A stretch of 64,000 bases of DNA. Source: an uncultured Methanospirillum sp. Lineage in GTDB: Archaea > Halobacteriota > Methanomicrobia > Methanomicrobiales > Methanospirillaceae. Below the pieces are notes generated by a model. That model did no database searches and was not told the DNA's origin. It worked only from the letters and a program-made list of their open reading frames with translations. The position numbers and the translations under genes were made by a program. The stretch's first letter is position 1. The number at the start of each line of letters is the position of its first letter. Where the stretch lies: assembly GCF_963668475.1 (NCBI RefSeq), contig NZ_OY764544.1, forward strand, positions 2,232,001-2,296,000. The letters are read 5' to 3'. Positions 1 through 8,626 of the stretch are shown here, piece after piece.

Positions 1-405
1 GCTGGCCAGATACCCGGGGGCAGCGTATCCAATTGCAGCGATGATCACCGCGATCTGAATACTGCTATGTTCATTGATCACCTTGGTGATGAATGGCATC
101 AGCACGATGAAGAGGAGAAAGAACATGTTCAGTCTGACAAGAATATCATCGTACCTTTTGATAAACCTGAAAATACGGTGATGCTTTATCCAGTATGCCC
201 ATGTTATCAGAAAAGTCAGAATAAAATAGAGAAATTTTGGGATCTCACCGAGCAGTTCCTCTGAAAACTGCAGTGAACTGATCCCGTTGAGATCCGGCAC
301 AATCAGGTCTGCTGCCAGAAGCGTCAGTGAGAATGCAAAGATCGCATCGCTGATATTGATGATCCGGTCAAGACCCTTCTCCTCATAATATTCTGATCGT
401 TTCAT
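1..405 (-). CDS. TMEM175/DUF1211-like membrane protein, N-terminal part (runs off left edge)
   Basis: The reverse strand gives an open frame of 135 codons from ATG at 405 to the window edge. It begins MKRSEYYEEKGLDRI and continues with ISDAIFAFSLTLLAADL, which matches the FSD-containing first helix of the TMEM175 (DUF1211) family of potassium-permeable membrane proteins. A WIKHHRIFR stretch and the helix LNMFFLLFIVLMPF follow, as in that family. At least three hydrophobic segments are visible and the C-terminus lies outside the window. The family assignment is by motif and the ion specificity is unknown. Confidence 0.7.
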   Translation of the reverse strand, partial: MKRSEYYEEKGLDRIINISDAIFAFSLTLLAADLIVPDLNGISSLQFSEELLGEIPKFLYFILTFLITWAYWIKHHRIFRFIKRYDDILVRLNMFFLLFIVLMPFITKVINEHSSIQIAVIIAAIGYAAPGYLAS

Positions 406-488
406 CTCTGATCCCTTGTAAAGTGCTGACTGTGATTCTTATGTATATTCGCCTCTCCTCCAATAACTCCTGTGTAATGATTCCGCCC

Positions 489-1868
489 TTATTTCAAATA
501 TTTGTCAAACCCTGCCGCGATCCAGCCCGTGTACCCCCCGGCAACGTTCAGGATATTGTGGTGTCCCGTGCGTTTCAGAATACTGCAGGCTGTCCCGGCC
601 CTGACACCTGATCCACAGATGACAACCACAAGGCCTGATGAACTGACTTCATTGTGTCTTGTGCGAAGATCAGGCCATGGGATATTGATGGACCCCGGAA
701 TATGGTAACCCGTATACTCGGCAGTTGGTCTGACATCTAGGATCACGAGTTCAGATTCTCCTGCTATGAGGCGGGCAAGTTCATGTACTGATATTATCCT
801 GATCTGTTCGGTCTTAAGTCCTGATAGTGCCCAGTTCTGAATACCGCCTGAAAGGTACCCTGTAATGGAATCGACACCAACACGGTGCATCATCAGTACC
901 GCATCACCGATCTGATCAGGGTTGTATCCAACAAGTACCTGGTTCAGATCTGGGCTGGTAATCCATCCTGTATATGTGGAAAAGTTTACTTCAGCATCGA
1001 GGTTCAGACTTGAAGGGATGTGAACTCCACCGAATGCGTCATACCTGCGGATATCTACAACTTCAGTATCTCCTGACTCAAGCATATCTCTGACATCACC
1101 AGGGCTGAGCGCCTTCAGAACAGGCAGTTCCGAAAGCAGAACCGGGCCTCTTCGGTTGACCTCCGAGCATCTGCTAAAATGGTCAGGGACAGGCGGCATG
1201 TTTGTTGTCAGGGTTGCGGTAAACGTCTCCCTGTCTTGAATGGCAAGAACCGGGTTTGCAATCCTTTCGTACCCGATGGTACTTGACTTTTTCGTAGAAA
1301 GGGACCTTCCACAGAATGATCCTGCACTGTGAGCAGGATACAACTCACAGTAATCAGGAAGGGTCATGAACTCTTCATGCAGACTCGTGTACAGGGCCGA
1401 AGCAAGTTCATTTGCCCTGCCTGGAAAGAGATCCGGTCTGCCTGCATCACCGACAAACAGGGTATCTCCGCAGAAGACTAGAGCAGGGCTTTCAGAGCGG
1501 CTTTGATGAATGAGGACATAGGAGACATGTTCTGGCGTATGGCCGGGTGTCTCCCTCACCTCTATCCTCATGTCTCCGATGGTGATGACTGATCCCTGTC
1601 TGACCGGAATATGAGGGAAGAGGGCCTTTGCACGTTCTGGAATATAGATTGGAGCACCGGTCTTATGAGCAAGTTCCAGATGTCCTGATATGAAATCGGC
1701 GTGAAGATGTGTCTCCAGAACTCCTGCAATCTTCAACCCCTCATCCCTGGCTGCATCCAGGTACCGGTCAATATCACGGGAAGGATCAACAATCAGGCAT
1801 GAACCTGCACCACCTACAAGGAATGAACTATGGGCAATACCAGGGATGAAGAATTGTCTGATGATCAT
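489..1868 (-). CDS. Metallo-beta-lactamase fold protein with two rhodanese domains (CstB-like persulfide enzyme)
   Basis: A 459-aa protein. Residues 1-235 form an MBL-fold hydrolase of the persulfide dioxygenase type, with metal ligands in THLHADFISGH (residues 53-63), H110 and D135. Two rhodanese domains follow. The first (about 255-350) lacks the catalytic cysteine; its loop reads VGYNPDQ. The second keeps the cysteine at 418 in CGSGVRAGTA. An MBL domain, a pseudo-rhodanese and an active rhodanese in that order is the architecture of CstB, which oxidises low-molecular-weight persulfides to thiosulfate. A role in sulfide/persulfide detoxification is inferred. It lies 27 bp behind the methylase-like gene on the same strand. 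No clear Shine-Dalgarno sequence is seen, so it may be leaderless. Confidence 0.85.
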   Translation of the reverse strand: MIIRQFFIPGIAHSSFLVGGAGSCLIVDPSRDIDRYLDAARDEGLKIAGVLETHLHADFISGHLELAHKTGAPIYIPERAKALFPHIPVRQGSVITIGDMRIEVRETPGHTPEHVSYVLIHQSRSESPALVFCGDTLFVGDAGRPDLFPGRANELASALYTSLHEEFMTLPDYCELYPAHSAGSFCGRSLSTKKSSTIGYERIANPVLAIQDRETFTATLTTNMPPVPDHFSRCSEVNRRGPVLLSELPVLKALSPGDVRDMLESGDTEVVDIRRYDAFGGVHIPSSLNLDAEVNFSTYTGWITSPDLNQVLVGYNPDQIGDAVLMMHRVGVDSITGYLSGGIQNWALSGLKTEQIRIISVHELARLIAGESELVILDVRPTAEYTGYHIPGSINIPWPDLRTRHNEVSSSGLVVVICGSGVRAGTACSILKRTGHHNILNVAGGYTGWIAAGFDKYLK

Positions 1869-1895
1869 ATAGCAGTATATCTGAAATTGCTCTCA

Positions 1896-4223
1896 TCATA
1901 TTTGAAAATGGGGGCCTTTTACATCCAGACTGGTGTCTGATTTTATACGTTGCCTGATCTCTCTGTAGTCATCAGGGGATATGCCATACAGGGTGCTGAT
2001 CTGTTGATCCAACTCCTTCTCTGACTCTGTGATCTGCCGCTCTATCCTGTTTATGTCATGCCATGCATGACAGACTATTCTCCGTTTTTTAAGCATGGCA
2101 AGGCGGGATCCAGCCGCCCTGATTCGTTCAGAAACACAGGTCTCTTCAGGAGCGTAGTGGTCAATTGCCCGGACGGGAAAAGTTCTGATCAGGTCCATCA
2201 GGTGAGGTGAAGCCTGACCACGAGTAGAGGATGCGATGTACCATCTGACAAGTGACGAATGAAGAAGCGTGGAAAGGAACTGATCATCCCCTGGTATGAT
2301 GACTTCAGCGCCGTGTTCAGGTGCCATTCCTGTACATATAGAGAGAACAGAACCCGTCCATGTGATTGATGTCCAGCAATCAGCCCGGTCTCTTATCTGG
2401 TCACCTGCAGTTCCCGGGTAGAGTTCGTCAAAGAGGTACTCGCTCAGGGTCATCGTTCCCTGAGAGAGATGATTCATCATGTCCTTCTCCCAGGGATCCT
2501 GCAGTCCCCATCCGTCATCTTTGTGCTGACTAGCGGGAAAGATCTGGTACTTTCTGATTCTGAACCGTGAATGATCCTCCCCGGGGGCAAACCTGATCAC
2601 AGTGTGGGTATGCTCCGGAACTGAATGAAGGACCAATGCAGAAAGGTTGTCAGGATCTTCCTGGCCGGTTTTGTCTTCCGGAACTATCATGGTGACTGGA
2701 GAATTGTGAGTTATCCATTGTCTGAATCCCCTGTATGAAGATTCAGAGAGCCATTTTCTCCTCATGAATATGACTGCCTTTCCTCCTGGAGCAAGAAACT
2801 CACCCGCCAGTTCAGCAAACAGGACGCCCTGATCTGCTCCTGGTACATACGAGGTGAACCGCCTGGTGAGGTAACAGGCAACCTCTGGAGGGCCACCCGG
2901 ACTTTTTCCATCAGGACAGGAGATGATGAGAGAGAACGGTTTCATTCCTTCTGTACGGTTTCCCATGAGAGGATGCAGGCGACGGAGGATTGGATATCCC
3001 TCCTTTACGGACACAAACTCTTCCAGTGCCCTCTCGTCGTACAGTGGAGAGCCTGCTCTGATCTGTCTGTTCAAAGAAAGGATCGGGTACCAGAGGGGGG
3101 TTCTGGTAAGGGATGAATGAATGCTCTCCCCACTCAGAATCCAGGATGTGATCACGAACCTGACCACTGCAATGTGGATCGGCGATGCATCGTTTGCGTG
3201 TACCATCTCTCCGGCAGCGATGAGGCGGGCGGTGATAGTATCTCTTTCGTCCCTGATCAGATTGAGCCTGATGCACCTGAGTATCAAACCGACTAGTTCA
3301 CCACACCCGGCTGATGGATCCCAGAATGCTCCATCCGGATGATCATCTTTCGCCAGGAGATCTGTAATAAGTTTCACTACATCAGACTTCAGGAGCCATC
3401 CCTTCCATTCCTGCTCCTCATGACCCTGAAAATGCCTCTTCTTATGTTGCTTCTTAGGGAGGACAGCGAGATACCTGGCGAAAGCAGTCGCCCAGTCATC
3501 GGGTCTGACCCATGAGAGCCTGATGTTTTTGAGTTCCTTCACCGGTGAACCGGCAAGCCTCCTCACCTCTTTTATGGTTGCTTCGTCCTGAGGTCCTATC
3601 CTGGTGTCATAAAAATCCAGAACCGGAACGGTTGACACGAACGAGCAGAGGGCACCCATGAGGGATGTACTCTCTGATGGTTCATCAGTTTCAATGGTGT
3701 GAAAGATTTTTGTCAGAATAACGCGGTTCATGAGAGTCTGGATCGTCAGGTCCCTGCTTGATTCTGATGTTTCCCCTTCTCTGCTGTAGAGCCAGCCGCT
3801 CAGTTCTTTTCTGAGCTCCCCGAGGTACCGGGCGATAATCTCCACTGGGTCCTGTATACTATTTTGATCAGTCAGGAGAGATTCGTCCGGTACCTTTGAT
3901 AGCGGGCAGAGGGTTTCCAGCCAGATGAGATCTGCTTTGGACTCCTCGGAAAAAAGTACCCGGTACCCGTCAGGAGAGATCAAGGCCGCGGCTGATGCAC
4001 CAACGCTTCCGGCATGTGCAATGATGTCCTGAACGATCTCTTCACCAGGAAGGGAAGGAATTGTAAAGAGTACAACATGATGCAGATTACCAATCAGAAA
4101 TATGTAGCATTTCACCCCGGCATTGGCAGCAGGTCCGTTCTCCAGGGGTTGTGAATATGACAGGATTTTTTCTGATACCCTTTTCTCAATCCGGACCTTC
4201 CAGTCCGCAACATCAGGGTTCAT
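1896..4223 (-). CDS. Large N6-adenine methyltransferase-like protein with degenerate catalytic motif
   Basis: A 775-aa protein laid out like type I/IIG restriction-modification methylases: an N-terminal alpha/beta region, a helical region, a methyltransferase core and a C-terminal part resembling a target-recognition/coiled end (YGISPDDYREI near the end). SAM-binding motif I is visible as WDPSAGCGEL from residue 301. Where the (N/D)PPY catalytic motif is expected there is ISCPDGKSPG (SCPD at 435-438), so adenine methylation is doubtful. No restriction or specificity subunit lies nearby. Its partner could be the downstream sulfur enzyme only by operon position. It may be a protein that kept the fold and lost the activity. 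The function is unknown. Confidence 0.6.
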   Translation of the reverse strand: MNPDVADWKVRIEKRVSEKILSYSQPLENGPAANAGVKCYIFLIGNLHHVVLFTIPSLPGEEIVQDIIAHAGSVGASAAALISPDGYRVLFSEESKADLIWLETLCPLSKVPDESLLTDQNSIQDPVEIIARYLGELRKELSGWLYSREGETSESSRDLTIQTLMNRVILTKIFHTIETDEPSESTSLMGALCSFVSTVPVLDFYDTRIGPQDEATIKEVRRLAGSPVKELKNIRLSWVRPDDWATAFARYLAVLPKKQHKKRHFQGHEEQEWKGWLLKSDVVKLITDLLAKDDHPDGAFWDPSAGCGELVGLILRCIRLNLIRDERDTITARLIAAGEMVHANDASPIHIAVVRFVITSWILSGESIHSSLTRTPLWYPILSLNRQIRAGSPLYDERALEEFVSVKEGYPILRRLHPLMGNRTEGMKPFSLIISCPDGKSPGGPPEVACYLTRRFTSYVPGADQGVLFAELAGEFLAPGGKAVIFMRRKWLSESSYRGFRQWITHNSPVTMIVPEDKTGQEDPDNLSALVLHSVPEHTHTVIRFAPGEDHSRFRIRKYQIFPASQHKDDGWGLQDPWEKDMMNHLSQGTMTLSEYLFDELYPGTAGDQIRDRADCWTSITWTGSVLSICTGMAPEHGAEVIIPGDDQFLSTLLHSSLVRWYIASSTRGQASPHLMDLIRTFPVRAIDHYAPEETCVSERIRAAGSRLAMLKKRRIVCHAWHDINRIERQITESEKELDQQISTLYGISPDDYREIRQRIKSDTSLDVKGPHFQI

Positions 4224-4368
4224 CTGTTCATCACGTGTGACCAGCCTTCCCCCGGATAAGAGAATTGCATCTGGATGTATCAGGATTCAAAGGAAGAACG
4301 GTATTCACAAGAACAGAAGTCAGAAGATTAATTCGTGAAGATCGATATGAACACATCAGAAAACAGAA

Positions 4369-4443
4369 TAGCGAGGGATGGATTTGAACCATCGGTCTTC
4401 GGGTTATGAGCCCGACGGGATATCCTGACTACCCCACCTCGCT
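4369..4443 (-). tRNA. Initiator tRNA-Met (CAT)
   Basis: The reverse strand folds into a cloverleaf. The acceptor stem is AGCGAGG/CCTCGCT, giving the A1:U72 pair typical of initiator tRNA. The anticodon stem-loop is TCGGG-CTCATAA-CCCGA with anticodon CAT, and its GGG/CCC pairs are the initiator hallmark. The T-arm contains GATGG-TTCAAAT-CCATC. The discriminator base is A and no CCA is encoded. Confidence 0.95.
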
Positions 4444-4474
4444 TTATGAGGGACTACAATGTTGTCTCCTGATC

Positions 4475-4482
4475 TATTTAAG
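4475..4482 (-). promoter_or_regulatory. TATA box for initiator tRNA-Met
   Basis: The reverse strand reads CTTAAATA about 32 bp ahead of the tRNA 5' end. That is the usual archaeal TATA spacing for a transcript starting a few bases before the mature tRNA. Confidence 0.6.
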
Positions 4483-4535
4483 CATTCCGCATATTCTGCT
4501 GGAAAGATTATTGCCGGATCTGACAACTAGTTCGT

Positions 4536-4955
4536 ATGGATGATGAACTCAGGGAGATTAGGGAGCGAAAGATGGAGGAACTCAGAAAACGGTTTGATCC
4601 TCCGGTGTCAGCAGGAGATGGTTTACATGATGGAATTCTTATTTTGAATGAGACGAATTTTACCGAGGCCGTGAGCCGGTACCCCCGGCTGATCGTGGAT
4701 TTCTGGGCACCCTGGTGTGGCCCTTGCCGTATGCTCGCGCCGGTGATAGAAGACCTATCAGCTGAGTATGCCGGGAAGGTTCAGTTTGCAAAGTGCAACA
4801 CTGATGAGAACCAGCAGATCGCGTACCAGTTCGGGATCAGTGCGATACCGGCACTCATCTTCTTCATGAATGGGCAGGTAATTAACCAGATTGCAGGGGT
4901 TCTTCCGCGGCCACAGCTTGAACAGCAGATTAACGCCACGTTCAACATAGCATAA
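4536..4955 (+). CDS. trxA: Thioredoxin with charged N-terminal extension
   Basis: A 139-aa protein with the thioredoxin fold and the active site WCGPC (C61, C64) in DFWAPWCGPCRML, followed by the cis-proline region SAIPALIFF. It acts as a cytosolic dithiol-disulfide reductant. A highly charged stretch of about 27 residues (MDDELREIRERKMEELRKRF) precedes the core and is absent from the shortest thioredoxins. It lies 13 bp ahead of the helicase gene and is probably co-transcribed with it. Confidence 0.9.
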   Translation: MDDELREIRERKMEELRKRFDPPVSAGDGLHDGILILNETNFTEAVSRYPRLIVDFWAPWCGPCRMLAPVIEDLSAEYAGKVQFAKCNTDENQQIAYQFGISAIPALIFFMNGQVINQIAGVLPRPQLEQQINATFNIA

Positions 4956-4968
4956 CGCGGTCCGGGTA

Positions 4969-7086
4969 ATGCCTGACCACTCGGTTTTTTTCAAGTTGCA
5001 TCCCTCACTGAAACAGGTTATCAGCCATAACCTGCAGTGGAAATGCCTTCGAAGAATCCAGGAGCTTGCATACGAACCGATCATTTCTGGTGACGATATC
5101 CTTCTTACTGCCAGAACAGCAGGCGGAAAGAGTGAGGCTGCCTTCATCCCGATTCTGGATCATATCCTGAAGCAGCATCCCGACCTTCCGGTATGCCTGT
5201 ACATCTCCCCGCTCAAGGCACTCATCACCGACATGGCTGTCCGGCTTGATCACATGCTGACTCCGCTCCACCTCTCTGTTCTCCCGGTTCATGGAGATAC
5301 TCCTGGCTCCATGATTCCGGTTTTTGATCCCCCTGCTGTCATACTCACCACTCCTGAAAGTCTGACCATCCTCCTGATGGGTTCATCAGGTGATCTCCTT
5401 GCTGATCGGATCAGAATCTGTATCATCGACGAGGTCCACTCCCTTGCTGCCTCTGAACGTGGGAACCAACTTATGGCAGCCCTTGCCAGGATGGAGCAGA
5501 GATCCGGCCATCCGGTTCAGCGGATAGGCCTCTCAGCAACTATCGGAAACCCTGGTGATATCCTTGTATGGATGAGCAGAGGAAACTCAGATTCGCGGAT
5601 AATCAGGGCAGAACATGAAACTCTTCCTCGTGAGTTTACCTTTCTGTGCGGATTGGATGGTTCTGAAAATACCCGGATTCTACCTCTGATACAGGGGAGA
5701 CGCTCGCTTCTCTTCGCAGGAAGCAGGGGTGAGGCCGAGTCTCTTTCCAGTCTGTTTGAAGGAACCGGCGTTCCAGTCTTTGTGCACCATTCATCACTCT
5801 CACCTGCATCCCGGAGAGAAGCAGAGCAGGCATTCCTAAAAGGAAGATCCGGGACAATCATCTGCACTGGTACACTGGAACTGGGTATTGATATCGGCGC
5901 ACTCGATCTGGTGGTTCACTCAGGGCCTGTGCTCAGTGTCTCCTCATTTCTTCAGCGGCTGGGAAGGGTGGGGAGGAGAGGTGATTGTGCACAGATGGCG
6001 TTTCTACTGCGGGATCCAGGGGAGACAGTGTTGGTTGCAGCTGCCATATCAGCAGCCGTTTCAGGTCTGGTGGAACCGGTCAGGATTGTCAGATACCCAT
6101 ACCGGGTTCTGGTCCAGCAGATCATCCTCTCTCTCCTCTCACGGATGAGAATTACAAAGGAGGAGTTGATAAGCAGTTTATCAGCATGTGACTGGTGTCA
6201 GAGCTTACCTGATGATCGGATCTGGTTCATTGTCTCATCGATGATTCGTGACGGTTACGTTCTGACTGATCAGGAGTTCCTGATGCCTGGTCCATCTCTT
6301 GAGTCATGGGTTGATCAACAGCGTGGTTCCCTGTACTCGGTCATTGGTGATGGAAGAACCTGTATGGTGAGATCATCTGAAGGAGATCTGATCGGCACAG
6401 TTTCTGCCAGGGGTGCTAAACGCTGCAGAACAGAATCTTTCAGGCTTGGTGGCCGTTCATGGATGAGTACCGGTGTTCATTCAGAACACGACTCGATTCA
6501 CGCGATTCCGGTTTCATATCGGGCTGATCCCCCAATCTTCGCGGGTACATTTCAGGGGACGAGTTATCTCCTCATGCAGCAGGTAGCCCGAATAGTCAGA
6601 GACGGGCTCTCTGATCTTCCATACCCTGATCTGGTGCGGGAAGAGACTCGTGCCTTTGTCTCCTCACTTCCGCTGGATGTGGGACCTGATGTGATCGTTG
6701 TACGGAGGGAGAATGACTGGGTGCGGGTGTACACGTTCCTTGGGGGCGAGTGGAACCGGGTCCTCTCTGAGTACCTGAAAGAGGCGTGCAGGAATGAACG
6801 GATCAGAGTCAGAGGAGCCTGGTCTGATGGTATATCTGTGCGATTAGCATCTCCCAGTGTTACTCCTGGATGGGTTCTGAACAGGATTGTCGATCTAAAG
6901 GACTCAGATCCTGCAGATACTGATGAATGGGTCTGGCATTTCCTGGAGACAGAAAAGCCATACAATCAATTTCTTCCTGTAGAATGTCTGTATGAGATGC
7001 TCGTCTTCGATCAGATCAGGCTTGATGAGTTGATCAGAGAGTTGTGTACCCGCCGGATAATCCTGGCTCCAGATATCACGGTTTAA
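4969..7086 (+). CDS. DEAD/DEAH-box helicase, short Lhr-like
   Basis: A 705-aa superfamily 2 helicase. Motif I is TARTAGGKSEAAF (GGKS at 52-55), motif II IIDEVHSL, motif III LSATIGNP, with TGTLELGIDIG and QRLGRVGRRGD (motif VI) in the second RecA domain. The AGGKSEA form of motif I and the ELGIDIG segment place it in the Lhr-like branch. Canonical Lhr is about 1,500 aa, so this is a shortened relative with a C-terminal region of roughly 300 residues. A role in DNA repair or RNA handling is inferred from the family. Its 3' end overlaps the convergent subtilase gene by 11 bp. Confidence 0.85.
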   Translation: MPDHSVFFKLHPSLKQVISHNLQWKCLRRIQELAYEPIISGDDILLTARTAGGKSEAAFIPILDHILKQHPDLPVCLYISPLKALITDMAVRLDHMLTPLHLSVLPVHGDTPGSMIPVFDPPAVILTTPESLTILLMGSSGDLLADRIRICIIDEVHSLAASERGNQLMAALARMEQRSGHPVQRIGLSATIGNPGDILVWMSRGNSDSRIIRAEHETLPREFTFLCGLDGSENTRILPLIQGRRSLLFAGSRGEAESLSSLFEGTGVPVFVHHSSLSPASRREAEQAFLKGRSGTIICTGTLELGIDIGALDLVVHSGPVLSVSSFLQRLGRVGRRGDCAQMAFLLRDPGETVLVAAAISAAVSGLVEPVRIVRYPYRVLVQQIILSLLSRMRITKEELISSLSACDWCQSLPDDRIWFIVSSMIRDGYVLTDQEFLMPGPSLESWVDQQRGSLYSVIGDGRTCMVRSSEGDLIGTVSARGAKRCRTESFRLGGRSWMSTGVHSEHDSIHAIPVSYRADPPIFAGTFQGTSYLLMQQVARIVRDGLSDLPYPDLVREETRAFVSSLPLDVGPDVIVVRRENDWVRVYTFLGGEWNRVLSEYLKEACRNERIRVRGAWSDGISVRLASPSVTPGWVLNRIVDLKDSDPADTDEWVWHFLETEKPYNQFLPVECLYEMLVFDQIRLDELIRELCTRRIILAPDITV

Positions 7087-8506
7087 GTATCGCTTCGCTT
7101 GTATCAAAGGTCGGTTTGTTCTTATCAAAGAGCAGCCGGTATGCCCGTTCTGCATTAAGCAGACCGTACCCATAGACCTCGTCCCAACCGGGCGCCCCGA
7201 GATCATCTGCACTCTGGTAGACCGTCTGCTTCAATTGATCACGCGGAACGTCGGGAAAAGCACTCCAGAGCTGCGCTATGACTCCTGCAACATGCGGTGC
7301 AGCAGCACTCGTTCCTGGGAACGGATTAGGAAAATTCCCTGCCCCACTGACGTTTACATTGGTTGGGGCACAGATGTCAGGCTTCCACCGTTTGGTAGAA
7401 ACCGGGTACCGGATTGTGACCGGCCCGTGGGATGAGTCAGGTGAGATGGTAAAGGGAGCTGCCGGTTCGACTGATCCGACTGTGACAACCTCTTCTACTG
7501 CTGCATGACCAAATATTGAATCGGTGGGGTCTTTCATGAAGGCATTATCAACCCCTTTTGCGTCGACTCCCCTTATGAAGAGTTCAAGAGTGTTTGGGGT
7601 TCCCGTCTGGCCATTTCTTATAATCTGCAGGGAGACCTTCTCTGCGTTAGGTCCCGGGGGGTCATACACAAGATGCTCAAATGGATCGGTGGTTCCGTTC
7701 TGAGTGAAGTTGCTGGTTGCAAGCACCGCTCCTGACCTCGGGTCGGTGAGAACCAGATCATAATCTGTGAATGAATGGCCCCAGGGATCATCCCACTGGA
7801 GTGTCGCGATCACCCGTTCATCAGGCAGAAGAGTGATGTTTACTGCACAGGCTCCTCCTCCGAAGTCCTGGAGTGTCTGGTTTTTTCCGTATGCCTGTCC
7901 GGCTTTCCAGGGTCCCTGATAATGGAGCGGTGCAAAGTTTCCTGAAACGGTTACATAAATCAGACGTGGATTGGCCTTCAGGACTGATCTGATATGATCA
8001 GCAACGTCCCCGTCCTGGAGAAAGGGCTGGCGGAAGAAGTAGAGATCATCGCAGATGACGTTGCATCCTGCGCTTGCAAGGGCTGTCACAGCAGTTTTGA
8101 ATGTGTCAGAACTGCTGCCGTATGCATAAAAATAGAGCTCGGCATCTGGTGCAATGTCATGGATGATCTCGAGCATTGCAGTTCCTTCATCACCGGTTCC
8201 TTCTGCAAGGACATGAACCGTGGAGAGTTCTCCGTTCTTCTGGGATATATTGATGGACTGTGCACCGTTTGCAATTACACCAACCCTGATCCCTTTTCCT
8301 GCCACACCAAAGACCTCACGTATCCCGTTGCTTCTGACCAGGATATCGCCCTGAGTCTTGTGCTCATCCACATTTGTGGAGATGGTTGTGTCTTCTGGTT
8401 GTTGATTCAGAGTTGCAATAGTATGGGATCCGGCAGCAAGGCTACTGCAGATAATTAAACAGAGCACGAGCAGAGCGAAAACTAGTATTGTGCTCTTCGT
8501 TGCCAT
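7076..8506 (-). CDS. Secreted S8-like subtilase with altered triad
   Basis: Translation from ATG at 8506 gives 476 aa starting MATKSTILVFALLVLCLI, a clear signal peptide ending near SLAAG; an upstream ATG at 8584 would put 26 extra residues before it. The serine motif is intact (GTSAAAPHVAG). The Asp position reads VGVIANGA, with Asn where relatives have Asp, and the HGT position reads GDEGTAMLEIIHDIAP, with Glu where classical subtilases have His. The middle of the protein contains a beta-rich insertion. It is probably exported. Whether it is proteolytically active is uncertain. Confidence 0.75.
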   Translation of the reverse strand: MATKSTILVFALLVLCLIICSSLAAGSHTIATLNQQPEDTTISTNVDEHKTQGDILVRSNGIREVFGVAGKGIRVGVIANGAQSINISQKNGELSTVHVLAEGTGDEGTAMLEIIHDIAPDAELYFYAYGSSSDTFKTAVTALASAGCNVICDDLYFFRQPFLQDGDVADHIRSVLKANPRLIYVTVSGNFAPLHYQGPWKAGQAYGKNQTLQDFGGGACAVNITLLPDERVIATLQWDDPWGHSFTDYDLVLTDPRSGAVLATSNFTQNGTTDPFEHLVYDPPGPNAEKVSLQIIRNGQTGTPNTLELFIRGVDAKGVDNAFMKDPTDSIFGHAAVEEVVTVGSVEPAAPFTISPDSSHGPVTIRYPVSTKRWKPDICAPTNVNVSGAGNFPNPFPGTSAAAPHVAGVIAQLWSAFPDVPRDQLKQTVYQSADDLGAPGWDEVYGYGLLNAERAYRLLFDKNKPTFDTSEAILKP

Positions 8507-8626
8507 AGCGATCCCCCATTTGTGTTCAGACAGATCAGAAACCCACACCAGCAGGTATTGTAAGACTGAGTACGGCTCGTTCATTTATATATTTCGCGGC
8601 TGGACGAAAAAAGAGTATGAATCTGT

